Below are positions 34,012-42,733 of a stretch of 64,000 nucleotides of DNA, in pieces. Within the stretch, counting starts at the first letter, position 1, and every line of letters begins with the position of its first letter. Origin of the DNA: Actimicrobium sp047621345 (GTDB taxonomy: Bacteria > Pseudomonadota > Gammaproteobacteria > Burkholderiales > Burkholderiaceae_D); NCBI GenBank assembly GCA_047621345.1, contig JBLHLW010000003.1, positions 44,954 to 108,953 of the forward strand. The letters are read 5' to 3'. Made by a program: the position numbers and the translations under genes. Below the pieces are notes generated by a model that saw only the letters and a list, made by a program, of their open reading frames with translations, did not search any database and was not told the DNA's origin.

Positions 34012-35070
34012 ATGGACCAGTCAATGACCTCGCCTCTCCGTTTTGCCGTGCCGATGCTGGCCGCCCTGTCGCCACTCTGTGTACCTTCGTTGGCGCATGC
34101 CACGACGCTAGAACTCAGCACGCTGGCCATCTGCGCAGAGCTGGCCGACGCCGACAAGCGCCTGGCCTGCTATGACCGCCTCGCTGCGCCCGCGATGAAA
34201 CTGATGTACCCGATCGAACCGGCCGTGCCGGCACCGACACCGGCGCTACTGAAAGCCGACGAGCCTGCCGCCAGAGAAACCTCGGTGCTGGCGCAGGAGT
34301 GGGAGCTAGCCGATAACCTCAAGCGTGGCATCTATAATTTTCGCTCGTACCGTTCGAATTACCTGCTGATGGCCAATTACAGTGGTGCACCGAATTACGG
34401 ACCATTCAACGCTGTCGGCGCGAGGCTCAACGAACAACGCATCCAGCATGCCGAACTGACCTTCCAGCTCGGCTTCAAAACGAAGATGGTCGAACAAGTC
34501 GCCGGCAGTCCGTTCGACCTGTGGTTCGGCTACACCCAGCAGAGCTACTGGCAAGCATTTAACAAGTCGGCCTCCAGCCCGTTCCGCGAAACTAACTACC
34601 AGCCGGAAATCATGGCGGTCGTACCGGTCAATTTCCGCCTGCCAGGGATGACAGCGCGCATGCTTAACTTTGGTCTGGTGCATCAGTCCAACGGTCAGAC
34701 CGGCAGCCTGTCGCGCAGCTGGAACCGGTTTTATGCGCAGATCGGACTGGAAGAAGGCGGCTTCACGGTGCTGGCACGGGTCTGGAAACGACTCGATGGC
34801 GGTGGGACGAATGACGATAATCCGGACATCCTCGCCTACATGGGACACGGCGACGTGCAAGCCAGCTATCGTCAGAGTGGGCATGAATTCACTGCGACGA
34901 TGCGGCAAAATTTTAGTACCGAACGCGGTGCCGTGCAGCTGGGCTGGGCCTTCCCGCTGACGCGTAATCTGAAGGGGTATGTGCAGGGCTTTACTGGCTA
35001 CGGACAGAGCCTGATCGATTACAACTACTCGCACAAGAGCTTGGGTGCGGGCGTGACAGTCGACTTCTGA
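34012..35070 (+). CDS. pldA: Outer-membrane phospholipase A
   Basis: Outer-membrane lipase (OMPLA) of 352 residues that degrades misplaced phospholipid in the outer leaflet. It has a signal peptide ending AHA, then a conserved AICAELADADKRLACYDRLA motif, then the 12-strand barrel. The active site is visible in LVHQSNGQTGSLSRSWNRFY: His and Ser of HxSNG and the Asn of SWNR, as in the E. coli enzyme. The barrel ends in GVTVDF with C-terminal Phe. MTSPLR at 34024 is an alternative start. Confidence 0.93.
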   Translation: MDQSMTSPLRFAVPMLAALSPLCVPSLAHATTLELSTLAICAELADADKRLACYDRLAAPAMKLMYPIEPAVPAPTPALLKADEPAARETSVLAQEWELADNLKRGIYNFRSYRSNYLLMANYSGAPNYGPFNAVGARLNEQRIQHAELTFQLGFKTKMVEQVAGSPFDLWFGYTQQSYWQAFNKSASSPFRETNYQPEIMAVVPVNFRLPGMTARMLNFGLVHQSNGQTGSLSRSWNRFYAQIGLEEGGFTVLARVWKRLDGGGTNDDNPDILAYMGHGDVQASYRQSGHEFTATMRQNFSTERGAVQLGWAFPLTRNLKGYVQGFTGYGQSLIDYNYSHKSLGAGVTVDF

Positions 35071-35466
35071 TCGGGGGGGCAACGGGTGCCATGCCCTTTG
35101 GTTACGGCCCCCTACAAGAAAAACTACTGCTGCAGAGCACGCGTGGGCACAAACAGCCGTGCCCACCCTACCAAACCACTGCCGCCGTAGGGTGGGCACG
35201 GGTTCATCGTGCCCACGCGAATGCACCGACGCATGGTCGGAATTAGCCCGCATGTTCGTGGCGCACGCGTGGGCACAAAAAGCCGTGCCCACCCTACCAA
35301 ACCACTGCCGCCGTAGGGTGGGCACGGGTTCATCGTGCCCACGCGAATGCACTTTTTAGTGTGCTTGCGAGTGCGGATTTGGCGATGGTGATCGGAGCAT
35401 TTGGTGCAATAACCGAAGGGCATTGCACCGTCCAGGCTCGAAGAAATTCGCCTTCCGAATCCGCCC
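35071..35466. repeat. Dense palindromic repeats and first copy of a ~401-bp tandem duplication
   Basis: No gene here. Several GTAGGGTGGGCAC units in both orientations (about 35139-35170, 35187-35222, 35260-35302, 35313-35348), one GGTGCAATAACC unit (35402-35429), and a worn copy of the latter near 35085-35115. From about 35181 this is copy 1 of the duplication whose copy 2 begins about 35583. Confidence 0.85.
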
Positions 35467-35984
35467 TAAAACGTCGTCGGGGAGTTGACCCACAACACCC
35501 GCGCGACAACGTCACCAGTGTTGCGATACCCGTGCGGAACATGGCTGGGAAATGAAAACGCATCGCCGGGACCGAGATCGTAGCCGCCGTAGGGTGGGCA
35601 CGGGTTCATCGTGCCCACGCGAATGCACCGACGCATGGTTGGAATTAGCCCGCATGTTCGTGGCGCGCGCGTGGGCACAAAAGCCGTGCCCACCCTACCA
35701 AACTACTGCCGCCGTAGGGTTGGCACGGGGTCATCGTGCCCACGCGAATGCACTTTTTAGTGTGCTTGCGAGTGCGGATTTGGCGATGGTGATCGTAGCA
35801 TTTGGTGCAATAACCGAAGGGCATTGCACCGTCCAGGCTCGAAGAAATTCTCCTTCCGAATCCGCCCTAAAACGTCGCCGGGGAGTTGACCCACAACACC
35901 CGCGCGACAACGTCACCAGTGTTGCGATACCCGTGCGGAACATGGCTGGGAAATGAAAACGCATCGCCGGGACCAAGATCGTAG
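35181..35984. repeat. Tandem duplication, period ~401 bp, containing REP-like units and a cupin gene end
   Basis: Copy 1 (about 35181-35582) and copy 2 (about 35583-35984) align end to end. The offset is 402 bp at the left (GTAGGGTGGG at 35187 and 35589) and 401 bp at the right (CCGCCCTAAA at 35461 and 35862), because an A run is one base shorter in copy 2. Only a handful of substitutions separate the copies. The right part of each copy is the 3' end of the XRE-cupin gene; only copy 2 joins the intact gene. Confidence 0.92.
35466..35582 (-). pseudogene. Duplicated 3' fragment of the XRE-cupin regulator gene
   Basis: Encodes the same last 38 or so residues as the intact gene (YDLGPGDAFSFPSHVPHGYR ... 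ARVLWVNSP then TTF instead of ATF) with the stop at 35466. It is cut off on its 5' side at the duplication junction (GATCGTAGC then CGCCGTAGGG), so it has no start, HTH or cupin core and should be inert. Confidence 0.9.
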
Positions 35985-36463
35985 CGAGACTCGCCCAGCG
36001 TCAGTTCGAGCGTGCCTTCGAGCACGTAGCCGACTTCTTCACCGCTGTGTTCGATCTGACCGTCGCTGCCTTCGCCGGGAGATACCACATGAATATTGGC
36101 TTGCAGCAGACCGCCACGTTTGGGCAGTACCAACCGTTCAAGGGCGATGCCGCCAGCCTTCAACACCGGCCTTGCGTCATGCCGAATGATCGGACTGTCG
36201 GGCGGGGCATCGTCGCTGGTGAGGATGCCGATGTTGGTCTCCAGCGCCACCGCCAGTCGGTGCAGCATCGTCAGTGACGGCGTTGCCAGGCTGCGTTCGA
36301 TTTTCGAAATCAGACTTTCCGAACAGCTGGCTTTTTGTGCCAGTTGCAACAGCGTCAGCCCTGCAACCAGCCGCGTATGGCGTAGTCGCAATCCCAGTGT
36401 GGTGGCGGCCGGGGTGGCGGTGCCGGGCGCCATCGCCAGCACCCGCTTGCGCAAAGTAGTCAA
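35867..36463 (-). CDS. XRE-family regulator with C-terminal cupin domain (TTG start)
   Basis: A 198-residue DNA-binding regulator: helix-turn-helix at about residues 25-75 (LGLRLRHTRLVAGLTLLQLA, SESLISKIERSLATPSLTML) and a cupin sensor domain at 120-195 (EGSDGQIEHSGEEVGYVLEG, PGDAFSFPSHVPHGYRNTGD). This is the PuuR/SutR-like layout, often controlling amino-acid or polyamine uptake genes. I take TTG 36463 because AGAGGA lies five bases before it; ATG 36433 is an alternative. It is the last gene of a minus-strand series after the amidohydrolase gene (18 bp gap) and probably regulates that locus. Confidence 0.88.
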   Translation of the reverse strand: MTTLRKRVLAMAPGTATPAATTLGLRLRHTRLVAGLTLLQLAQKASCSESLISKIERSLATPSLTMLHRLAVALETNIGILTSDDAPPDSPIIRHDARPVLKAGGIALERLVLPKRGGLLQANIHVVSPGEGSDGQIEHSGEEVGYVLEGTLELTLGESRYDLGPGDAFSFPSHVPHGYRNTGDVVARVLWVNSPATF

Positions 36464-36481
36464 TTGATCCTCTTCAAATGT

Positions 36482-37774
36482 TTACCGACTGGCCAGTACC
36501 GTTACCGCATAGGCCAAGGCCTGCACACCCAAAAACAGGTCGTGCGGATCGGTTGCTTCGGCCGCATTGTGACTGATACCGCCCTTGCTTGGGACGAAAA
36601 TCATGGCGGTCGGACAGTGGTCCGCCAGATACATCGCGTCGTGGAAGGCCCCCGATGTTAGCCGCATTGGAGCCGTCTTGCCGGCGCGGGTGCAGCCTTG
36701 TTCGATCAGTGTCAGCATCGATTCGGGAAAGTGGGTGGGCGGGCGCAGAAAGATCCGCTCGACGGTCATGCTGCCGCGCCATGGTGCGTTCTGCAACAGC
36801 GCGCGTAATGTGTGTTCGAAGCGCTCTACGACTGCCTCGTCGCCACAGCGCATGTCGACACTGAACGTCACTCGGCCCGGGATGGTGTTGATCGAATTCG
36901 GACTGACTTGCCAGCGTCCCAGCGTCAGGCGCAACTGATGGGCGGATTCACGCGCGGCTTGCTGGTACAACTGCTGGGCGACGCCGACGGCGGCAGCCAT
37001 GGCGTCGCTGCGCTCATCCATCGGCATGGTGCCTGCATGCGCAGCCATGCCAGTGCAGGTCACCGTGAACCAGCGCACTGCTTGAATGCCGGTGACGACA
37101 CCGAGCGGGATGGCGGCACGTTCCAGCACCGGGCCTTGTTCGATATGCAGTTCGATGCAGGCAGCGTGTGGTTGCGGCATGGCGCGGCGCGGTACGTCCG
37201 TCACTTCGGCCAGCGCGTTGTCGAGCGCATCGCCAAAAAAGATGCCCTCGGCATCGCGTGCGGTGCGATAGCTCGCCAACCGGGACGACTCGACATAGGC
37301 GCTCGAACCCATCGCACCCGGGCCGAAGCGACTGCCTTCTTCATTGGTCCAGGCCACCACGTCGATAGGGCGTTCGGTCGTAATGCCGGCGTCGTTGAGG
37401 GCGGCGATGATTTCCAGTCCGGCCAGCACCCCATAGGCGCCGTCGAGCTTGCCGCCGACCGGCTGCGTGTCGCCATGGCTGCCGGTGAGCACCGATGGCA
37501 TCTCGGGACGACTGCCGGGACGCCGGAAAAACAGGTTGGCGCAATCATCGATGGAGACCTCGCAACCGAGTGCGCGTGCTTGTTCAATCAGATAGCGGCG
37601 GGATTGCAGGTCGATAGCGGTCAGTGTTTCGCGCGCGACGCCACCGTCGTCGCGACCGCCGAAGCGGGCCAAGGCGGCAATGGATTGTTGCAGGCGATCG
37701 TTGTTGATATGGTCTTGTGCCTGTTCGGCGGCGGTGCTGGGGTGATTCAATAAATTCTCCGGTAAGTGCTTCAT
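36482..37774 (-). CDS. M20-type Zn-dependent amidohydrolase (allantoate amidohydrolase / N-carbamoyl-amino-acid hydrolase family)
   Basis: A 430-residue enzyme of the HyuC/AllC group, which cleaves N-carbamoyl or ureido compounds. Metal-site motifs are present: TGSHGDTQPVGGKLDGAYGV (His, Asp), VAWTNEEGSRFGPGAMGS (Glu-Glu), ACIELHIEQGPVLE (His), and HDAMYLADHCPTAMIFVPSK with a late GGISHNAAE (His). A lid/dimer domain lies between (TGMAAHAGTMPMDERSDA). ATG 37774 overlaps the amidase stop (TATGA), so the two are coupled. With the amidase and the ABC importer it suggests use of amides, carbamoyl amino acids or ureides as nitrogen source. Confidence 0.9.
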   Translation of the reverse strand: MKHLPENLLNHPSTAAEQAQDHINNDRLQQSIAALARFGGRDDGGVARETLTAIDLQSRRYLIEQARALGCEVSIDDCANLFFRRPGSRPEMPSVLTGSHGDTQPVGGKLDGAYGVLAGLEIIAALNDAGITTERPIDVVAWTNEEGSRFGPGAMGSSAYVESSRLASYRTARDAEGIFFGDALDNALAEVTDVPRRAMPQPHAACIELHIEQGPVLERAAIPLGVVTGIQAVRWFTVTCTGMAAHAGTMPMDERSDAMAAAVGVAQQLYQQAARESAHQLRLTLGRWQVSPNSINTIPGRVTFSVDMRCGDEAVVERFEHTLRALLQNAPWRGSMTVERIFLRPPTHFPESMLTLIEQGCTRAGKTAPMRLTSGAFHDAMYLADHCPTAMIFVPSKGGISHNAAEATDPHDLFLGVQALAYAVTVLASR

Positions 37775-39048
37775 AGCTGGCGCTCGAGTGCGCGCGCAGC
37801 GGCGATGGTCTGGGCGTCGCCCCAGCGCGGACCGATTAGGGTCACGCCGATCGGCATGCCGGTGCTGCCGAGGCCGGTTGGCACATGCACGCATGGGTTG
37901 CCTAGCAGGGTCCACAGACGATTAAAAATCGGATCGCCGGTGGCACCAATGCCGGCCGGCGCTTCGCCTTCGGTGCTGGGTGCCAGCACGATATCGACAT
38001 GGTTGAACAACGCATCAACCGCCAGACGGGCGCCCGATGCCAGCTTTTGTGCAGCAAAAAAGCGCTGGCCATCAACGGCTTTGCCGGACTTGAGCAAGGC
38101 CGCAAACGGCGCGCTCAGGTCGGCGGCGTGCAGGTTCAGTTCTGGCGCAAAGGCGGCGTGGGCTTCGTAGCCCATGATGTCGATTTGCGCCGCGGTCAGG
38201 CCGGTACAGGCATCGGGCAGGATCAGGTCGGTGAGCACCGCGCCAGCCTGTTCGAGCAAGCGAGCGGTGCGAAGGAGGGCGGCGCGGGAGTCGGTGCCGG
38301 CACGGTCCCAATGCGGTGTCTGGCAGACACCGATGCGCAGGCGACCATGCGCAAACGCGTGCAACGGCAAGCGCGCCAGTACGCCGACAAAAAAGGCCGC
38401 ATCGTCGACGCTGCGTGCCAGCACGCCGACCGTGTCGAGACTAGGCGAGAGCGACTTGATGCCGGCCAGCGGCAAGGTGCCATGGGTCGGTTTGTAGCCG
38501 ACGATGCCGCAATACGCGGCGGGTCGCACGATGGATCCGGCGGTCTGCGAGCCGAAGGCCAGCGGCACCATGCCGGCGGCGACCGCAGCGGCTGATCCGC
38601 TCGAGGAACCACCGGGCGTGTGCGGTTGATCGACGGGGGCGCGCGGATTACAGGTCGGGCCCGGTTTGAAGGTGGCGAATTCGGTGGTAACGGTTTTGCC
38701 CATCACGATGGCCCCTTCGGCGCGGCTGAGTGCGACGACGGCGGCATCGGTCACAGGGCGGTGAGTGGCATAAATCGGCGAGCCGTAAGTGCTCGGCATG
38801 TCGGCGGTGTCCATCAGGTCTTTGACCCCGATTGGCAAACCATGCAGTGCGCCGCTTGCGCTACCGGCATCGCAAGCGCGAGCTTGTGCAAGGGCGAGCG
38901 CTGGATCGAAAAATTGCCAGGCATGCAGATGCGTGTCGCCGGCAAGTATGCGTTCGGTGCAGGCGCGCACCACGGCTTCGGCGCTGATTTCGCGATGGCT
39001 AATGCGGCGAACCAGTTCGCTGGCGGGCAGGGCAAGTAGGTCGTTCAT
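37771..39048 (-). CDS. Amidase (amidase signature family)
   Basis: A 425-residue amidase with the Ser-cisSer-Lys triad: Lys in GLPIGVKDLMDTADMPS, Ser in TPGGSSSGSAAAVAAG, nucleophile Ser in AFGSQTAGSIVRPAAYCG. The family hydrolyses a wide range of C-N amide bonds; AtzF-like allophanate or aryl/short-chain amide activity cannot be told apart here. ATG 39048 is chosen since the ORF upstream overlaps livF out of frame. It is 13 bp after livF on the same strand and is part of the transport-and-hydrolysis operon. Confidence 0.9.
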   Translation of the reverse strand: MNDLLALPASELVRRISHREISAEAVVRACTERILAGDTHLHAWQFFDPALALAQARACDAGSASGALHGLPIGVKDLMDTADMPSTYGSPIYATHRPVTDAAVVALSRAEGAIVMGKTVTTEFATFKPGPTCNPRAPVDQPHTPGGSSSGSAAAVAAGMVPLAFGSQTAGSIVRPAAYCGIVGYKPTHGTLPLAGIKSLSPSLDTVGVLARSVDDAAFFVGVLARLPLHAFAHGRLRIGVCQTPHWDRAGTDSRAALLRTARLLEQAGAVLTDLILPDACTGLTAAQIDIMGYEAHAAFAPELNLHAADLSAPFAALLKSGKAVDGQRFFAAQKLASGARLAVDALFNHVDIVLAPSTEGEAPAGIGATGDPIFNRLWTLLGNPCVHVPTGLGSTGMPIGVTLIGPRWGDAQTIAAARALERQL

Positions 39049-39061
39049 TGTGGATTCCTTC

Positions 39062-39778
39062 TCAACCGAAATACGCGGCGCGTACTTCGTCGTTGCCGGC
39101 CAGTTCTGCGGCCGTTCCTTGTGCCACCACACGGCCTTGCGACAGCACGTAGCCGTGGTGGGCAATGGCCAGTGTCTGGCGCGCATTTTGTTCGACCAGC
39201 AGCACTGTAATGCCGAGTGCATTGATTTGCTTGATGACGTTGAAGTTCTCTTTGACGAATAGTGGCGACAAGCCCAGTGACGGCTCGTCGATGATCAGCA
39301 GGGTGGGTTCGGCCATCAGCCCGCGGCCGATCGAAACCATCGCTTGCTCGCCGCCGGACATGGTGCCGGCTAGTTGCGTTGCCCGCTCTTTGAGGCGCGG
39401 AAAAATGGCGTAGACGCGCGCTAGCCGGTCCCGCACTTTCGCGGCATTGGTTTCGAGGAACGCGCCCAGCGCCAGATTTTCGGCCACGCTCATGCGCGGG
39501 AATACCTTGCGACCCTCCGGGATGCAGGCAATCCCGCTGGCGATGATCTTGTGGGTTTTTTCGCCGGCCAGGTTGCGACCTTGCCAGTGAATTTCACCTT
39601 GGCGCGGCGGTGTCAGGCCAAGGATGGCGCGGATCAGCGTGCTCTTGCCGGCACCGTTGGCGCCGAGGATGCAGGTGATTTTTCCAGGTACGACATCGAT
39701 GCTCACGTCGTGCAGAACATTGATTTTGTCGTAGCCGGTCGTGACCCCTTTCACGGTCAATGCCGTCGGTGTGGTCAT
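39062..39778 (-). CDS. livF: Branched-chain amino acid-type ABC transporter ATP-binding protein LivF
   Basis: ATPase of 238 residues for a HAAT-family importer: Walker A ILGANGAGKSTLIRAI, signature MSGGEQAMVSIGRGLM, Walker B LLIIDEPSLGLSPLFV, and the H-loop region VLLVEQNARQTLAIA, which are characteristic of LivF. Start overlaps the livG stop by 4 bp. The gene order livK, H, M, G, F is conserved for this class. Substrate may be an amide, urea-like compound or amino acid given the hydrolases that follow. Confidence 0.93.
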   Translation of the reverse strand: MTTPTALTVKGVTTGYDKINVLHDVSIDVVPGKITCILGANGAGKSTLIRAILGLTPPRQGEIHWQGRNLAGEKTHKIIASGIACIPEGRKVFPRMSVAENLALGAFLETNAAKVRDRLARVYAIFPRLKERATQLAGTMSGGEQAMVSIGRGLMAEPTLLIIDEPSLGLSPLFVKENFNVIKQINALGITVLLVEQNARQTLAIAHHGYVLSQGRVVAQGTAAELAGNDEVRAAYFG

Positions 39779-40545
39779 GTGGTTTCCTCCCCGAGATAAG
39801 CGGTCTGGACAGCCGGATCGGCGGTGATTTCCGCAAAGCTGCCTTCAGCGATTTTTTTGCCGTAGTTGAGTACGAGACAGCGGTCGGTGATGCGCTTGAT
39901 GACGTTCATCTGGTGCTCGATCAGCACCACCGACAGACCTGCCAATTTGCCACGGACCTGCAGGATGTCATCCATCAGGGCATCGGTTTCGTCATGCGTC
40001 ATGCCGGCCGATGGCTCGTCGAGCAGCAGCAGGCGCGGCTGACTGATCAGAGCGCGGCAGACTTCGATGCGGCGCCGGTCGATCATCGAAAAGGTCTCCA
40101 CGGGCTCGAACAGTTGCGCCACCAGCGGCGGGCTGAAAATAGTGAGCAGCGCGGTGACCTTCTCCACATAGGCATCGTATTCGGCGCGAAATGCTTTGCG
40201 CCGGAATAGGTTGAAAATCAGCCCGCGGTTCATGTGCTGGTAATCGCCGATGACGATATTGTCGAACACGGTGAGCGGCAGCGATAGCCGCGAACGCTGG
40301 AAAGTACGCGCCACGCCGCTGCGGTAGACGGCTTGCGGCGATTGGCCGATGACTTCGGCACCATCGAGCAGGATGCTGCCGCCACTGGCCTTGTACAGAC
40401 CGGTCAGCACATTGAAAAAAGTGGTCTTGCCGGAGCCGTTTGGTCCAAGCAGGCCGAGGATTTCGCCTTCGTTGATATGCAGATTCAGGTGGTCGAGTGC
40501 GGTCAGGCCACCAAAGCGCATCGTCAGGTCGGTCACGGTGATCAT
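39775..40545 (-). CDS. livG: Branched-chain amino acid-type ABC transporter ATP-binding protein LivG
   Basis: ATPase of 256 residues: ITVTDLTMRFGGLTALDHLN start, Walker A GLLGPNGSGKTTFFNVLTGL, LivG-specific GVARTFQRSRLSLPLTVFDN, Walker B LLLLDEPSAGMTHDETDAL, switch VVLIEHQMNVIKRITDRCLV. The canonical LSGGQ signature is replaced by the region FSMIDRRRIEVCRALIS, a variation worth noting since most LivG proteins have LSYGxQR here. It overlaps both neighbours by 4 bp. Confidence 0.92.
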   Translation of the reverse strand: MITVTDLTMRFGGLTALDHLNLHINEGEILGLLGPNGSGKTTFFNVLTGLYKASGGSILLDGAEVIGQSPQAVYRSGVARTFQRSRLSLPLTVFDNIVIGDYQHMNRGLIFNLFRRKAFRAEYDAYVEKVTALLTIFSPPLVAQLFEPVETFSMIDRRRIEVCRALISQPRLLLLDEPSAGMTHDETDALMDDILQVRGKLAGLSVVLIEHQMNVIKRITDRCLVLNYGKKIAEGSFAEITADPAVQTAYLGEETT

Positions 40546-41705
40546 GGTTTTTCTCCGCGTTGAAAGAACAGCCGGGTCTTGCGCGGCAACAGACCATCGG
40601 GGCGGAATAGCAGGATCGCAATCACCAGCACGCCGTAAAACAGATAGCGATATTCCTGAATGAACTGCAGCTTTTCGGGCAGCACCAGCACGATGATGGC
40701 CGCCGGGATCAATCCGAGCGGATTGCCGAGACCACCGAGGATCACGATCGACAACATCAGCAGCGAGTCGGCAAAGGTGAAGTTGTTCGGAGCGATGAAG
40801 CCCATCAGCATGCCGTAGACGCTGCCGGCGATACCCGCGAAGAAATTGCCCATCATGAACGCCACCACTTTCCAGCGCGCGATATGCAGGCCGAAGGTGG
40901 CAGCGGCGGTTTCATCGGTGCGCACCACGTCCATGCTCAGACCGACCCACGAGCGCTCCAACGCTTTCACGATGACGAACACGCCAGCTGCCATCGCCAG
41001 ACTGAGCAAGGCATAACTGACATAAAACGAGAAGTCGATACCGAACAGGCTAAAGCCGTCGTTAAACGCGAGCCCGAAGAGTTCCATGCCGGGCACCTGC
41101 AAGCCTTGTGGGCCACCGAGCACATTGTTGACTTCGATGAACGTCTTGAACAACAGGCCGAAGGCGATCGTCACTAGCGCCGCGTAATGGCCGCGCGTGC
41201 GCAGCACCGGCAGAATGAGCAGTGAGCCGATCAATGCTGCCATCAGGCCGGACAGCACGATGATGAGCAAGTGAGGAACCCCGGTATGGGTCACCATCAC
41301 CGCCGTGGTGTAACCGCCGATGCCAAAAAAAGCGGCACCGGCAAAGTTGGCCACGCCGGAAAATCCAAACTGCAGCGTCAGTCCCAGACAAGCGGTGGTG
41401 TACAGCAGCACCGAGCAGATCATCAGCAGGATGAAGTGTTCGTTATAGAACGCAGCGATCAGCGCAAGAAAGCCACCGAGTGCCCACAGCCGTGCCAGGC
41501 CCGGGCGGCGGGCGGCCGAGTGTTCGAGTTGCTGCGTGGCGCCAGTGCGGCGCGACAGGATAGTTGCGACGACGGCGGTGATCAGTAATACGGCGACGCC
41601 GAGCTGGGTTTCGGCATGCAGGAACAGCCACATGTAGATGGTGAGTGCGATGGTCGCGAGAGCCAGTACAACAGCCGGTTTTTTGAAGGTCGAGGAAGTA
41701 GTCAT
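40542..41705 (-). CDS. livM: Branched-chain amino acid-type ABC transporter permease LivM
   Basis: Permease of 387 residues with about ten transmembrane segments. The LivM region is clear: TLQFGFSGVANFAGAAFFGI, ALVTIAFGLLFKTFIEVNNV, SWVGLSMDVVRTDETAAATF (EAA-type loop contacting the ATPase), and MGFIAPNNFTFADSLLMLSI. The N-terminus has two extra hydrophobic segments and a basic linker. Its start abuts the livH stop. Forms the channel with LivH. Confidence 0.92.
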   Translation of the reverse strand: MTTSSTFKKPAVVLALATIALTIYMWLFLHAETQLGVAVLLITAVVATILSRRTGATQQLEHSAARRPGLARLWALGGFLALIAAFYNEHFILLMICSVLLYTTACLGLTLQFGFSGVANFAGAAFFGIGGYTTAVMVTHTGVPHLLIIVLSGLMAALIGSLLILPVLRTRGHYAALVTIAFGLLFKTFIEVNNVLGGPQGLQVPGMELFGLAFNDGFSLFGIDFSFYVSYALLSLAMAAGVFVIVKALERSWVGLSMDVVRTDETAAATFGLHIARWKVVAFMMGNFFAGIAGSVYGMLMGFIAPNNFTFADSLLMLSIVILGGLGNPLGLIPAAIIVLVLPEKLQFIQEYRYLFYGVLVIAILLFRPDGLLPRKTRLFFQRGEKP

Positions 41706-42634
41706 CAGACGCGCTCGCTGGATTTCTCGGCGATCAGGCCGGTGGGTTTCCAGGCCATCAGGATGATGACGACTGCGAAGGCGAAGACATCCTTGTAGGC
41801 ACTGGCGATATTGGGAAAGAGCGCGGGCAGCGCGGCGCTGCCAAACACTTGCAAACCGGCGAACAGGAAGCCACCGATGATGGCGCCGTAGATGTTGCCA
41901 AGTCCGCCCAGAATGGCCGCAGCGAAGCCGATCACGCCAAGCAGCAGGCCAACACTGAAGTTGATTTCGCTGTAATACAAGCCATTCATGACGCCAGCCA
42001 GTGCCGCGAGGCCGGAACCGAGGGCGAATGTCATCAACACGACGGCTTCAAAATTGATCCCCATCAGGCGCGCGGTTTCACCGTCCTGTGCGACGGCGCG
42101 AATGGCCATCCCGAGGCGGGTGCGGGTGATCAGCAAGTGCACGCCGGTGATCGCCGCGAGGCCGCTGACGAGCAGGATCAGGCTGTCGGTACGCAAGATG
42201 AAACTGCCGAATTCCATCGATCCGGTGGGTAGCAAAGCGGGGAATGGTTTTGGATTGGAGCCGTCCGGGTAGAACAGGCGCACCGATTCGCGCAGCACGG
42301 TGCCGAGCATCAGGGTGGCCAGCAGTGTGTTCAGTGGCGGCGCTTTATGTAGCGGCAAAATCAGGAAGCGCGCAATCGCGGCACCAAGTAAACCGGTCAC
42401 ACTGATGGCGCTGATGACCACCGCCGCTAGTTGCACCCAAGGGGACGTGATACCGAGCGAGATGACCCATAACGACGTGGCGAGGCCGGCGAACGCGCCG
42501 ACCATCAGCGTATCGCCATGCGAGAATTTGATGACATCGAGTACGCCAAAAAACAGCGTGAAGCCAACGGCGACCATGGCGTAGATCACGCCTAGCATCA
42601 GTCCGTTGAAAATATATTGAGCCAGCATGCTCAT
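41705..42634 (-). CDS. livH: Branched-chain amino acid-type ABC transporter permease LivH
   Basis: Permease of 309 residues: QYIFNGLMLGVIYAMVAVGF, VLDVIKFSHGDTLMVGAFAG (LivH motif), AIRAVAQDGETARLMGINFE (coupling loop), then LGGLGNIYGAIIGGFLFAGL. ATG 42634 is taken as start. The longer open frame runs into a hexamer repeat and would add an artificial (Leu-Arg)n and (Leu-Lys)n tail. A REP-rich gap of 334 bp separates it from livK. Confidence 0.92.
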   Translation of the reverse strand: MSMLAQYIFNGLMLGVIYAMVAVGFTLFFGVLDVIKFSHGDTLMVGAFAGLATSLWVISLGITSPWVQLAAVVISAISVTGLLGAAIARFLILPLHKAPPLNTLLATLMLGTVLRESVRLFYPDGSNPKPFPALLPTGSMEFGSFILRTDSLILLVSGLAAITGVHLLITRTRLGMAIRAVAQDGETARLMGINFEAVVLMTFALGSGLAALAGVMNGLYYSEINFSVGLLLGVIGFAAAILGGLGNIYGAIIGGFLFAGLQVFGSAALPALFPNIASAYKDVFAFAVVIILMAWKPTGLIAEKSSERV

Positions 42635-42660
42635 CGTTTTCCTTTGGATGGTTGTTTGGT

Positions 42661-42732
42661 TCAACTTCAACTTCAACTTCAACCGCAACCGCAACCGCAA
42701 CCGCAACCGCAACCGCAACCGCAACCGCAATC
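42661..42732. repeat. Hexanucleotide microsatellite upstream of livH
   Basis: Twelve six-base units: TCAACT x3, TCAACC, GCAACC x7, and GCAATC. It lies 27-98 bp upstream of the livH start, between livK and livH. Copy-number changes could alter leader length or RNA structure; as the unit is six bases it cannot cause frameshifts. Confidence 0.9.
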
Positions 42733-42733
42733 C

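Noticed and set aside
35139..35840. Possible CRISPR array
   Set aside because: Repeats are palindromic, uneven in spacing and orientation, and part of a tandem duplication; no cas genes nearby.
35159..35956. Short open frames built from GTGGGCAC repeats
   Set aside because: They translate palindromic repeat DNA and parts of the cupin gene on the wrong strand; no ribosome binding sites or conservation expected.
42635..42730. N-terminal extension of LivH reading the hexamer repeat as (Leu-Arg)n
   Set aside because: LivH homologues start near QYIFNGLMLG; the extension is an open-frame artefact of the microsatellite.
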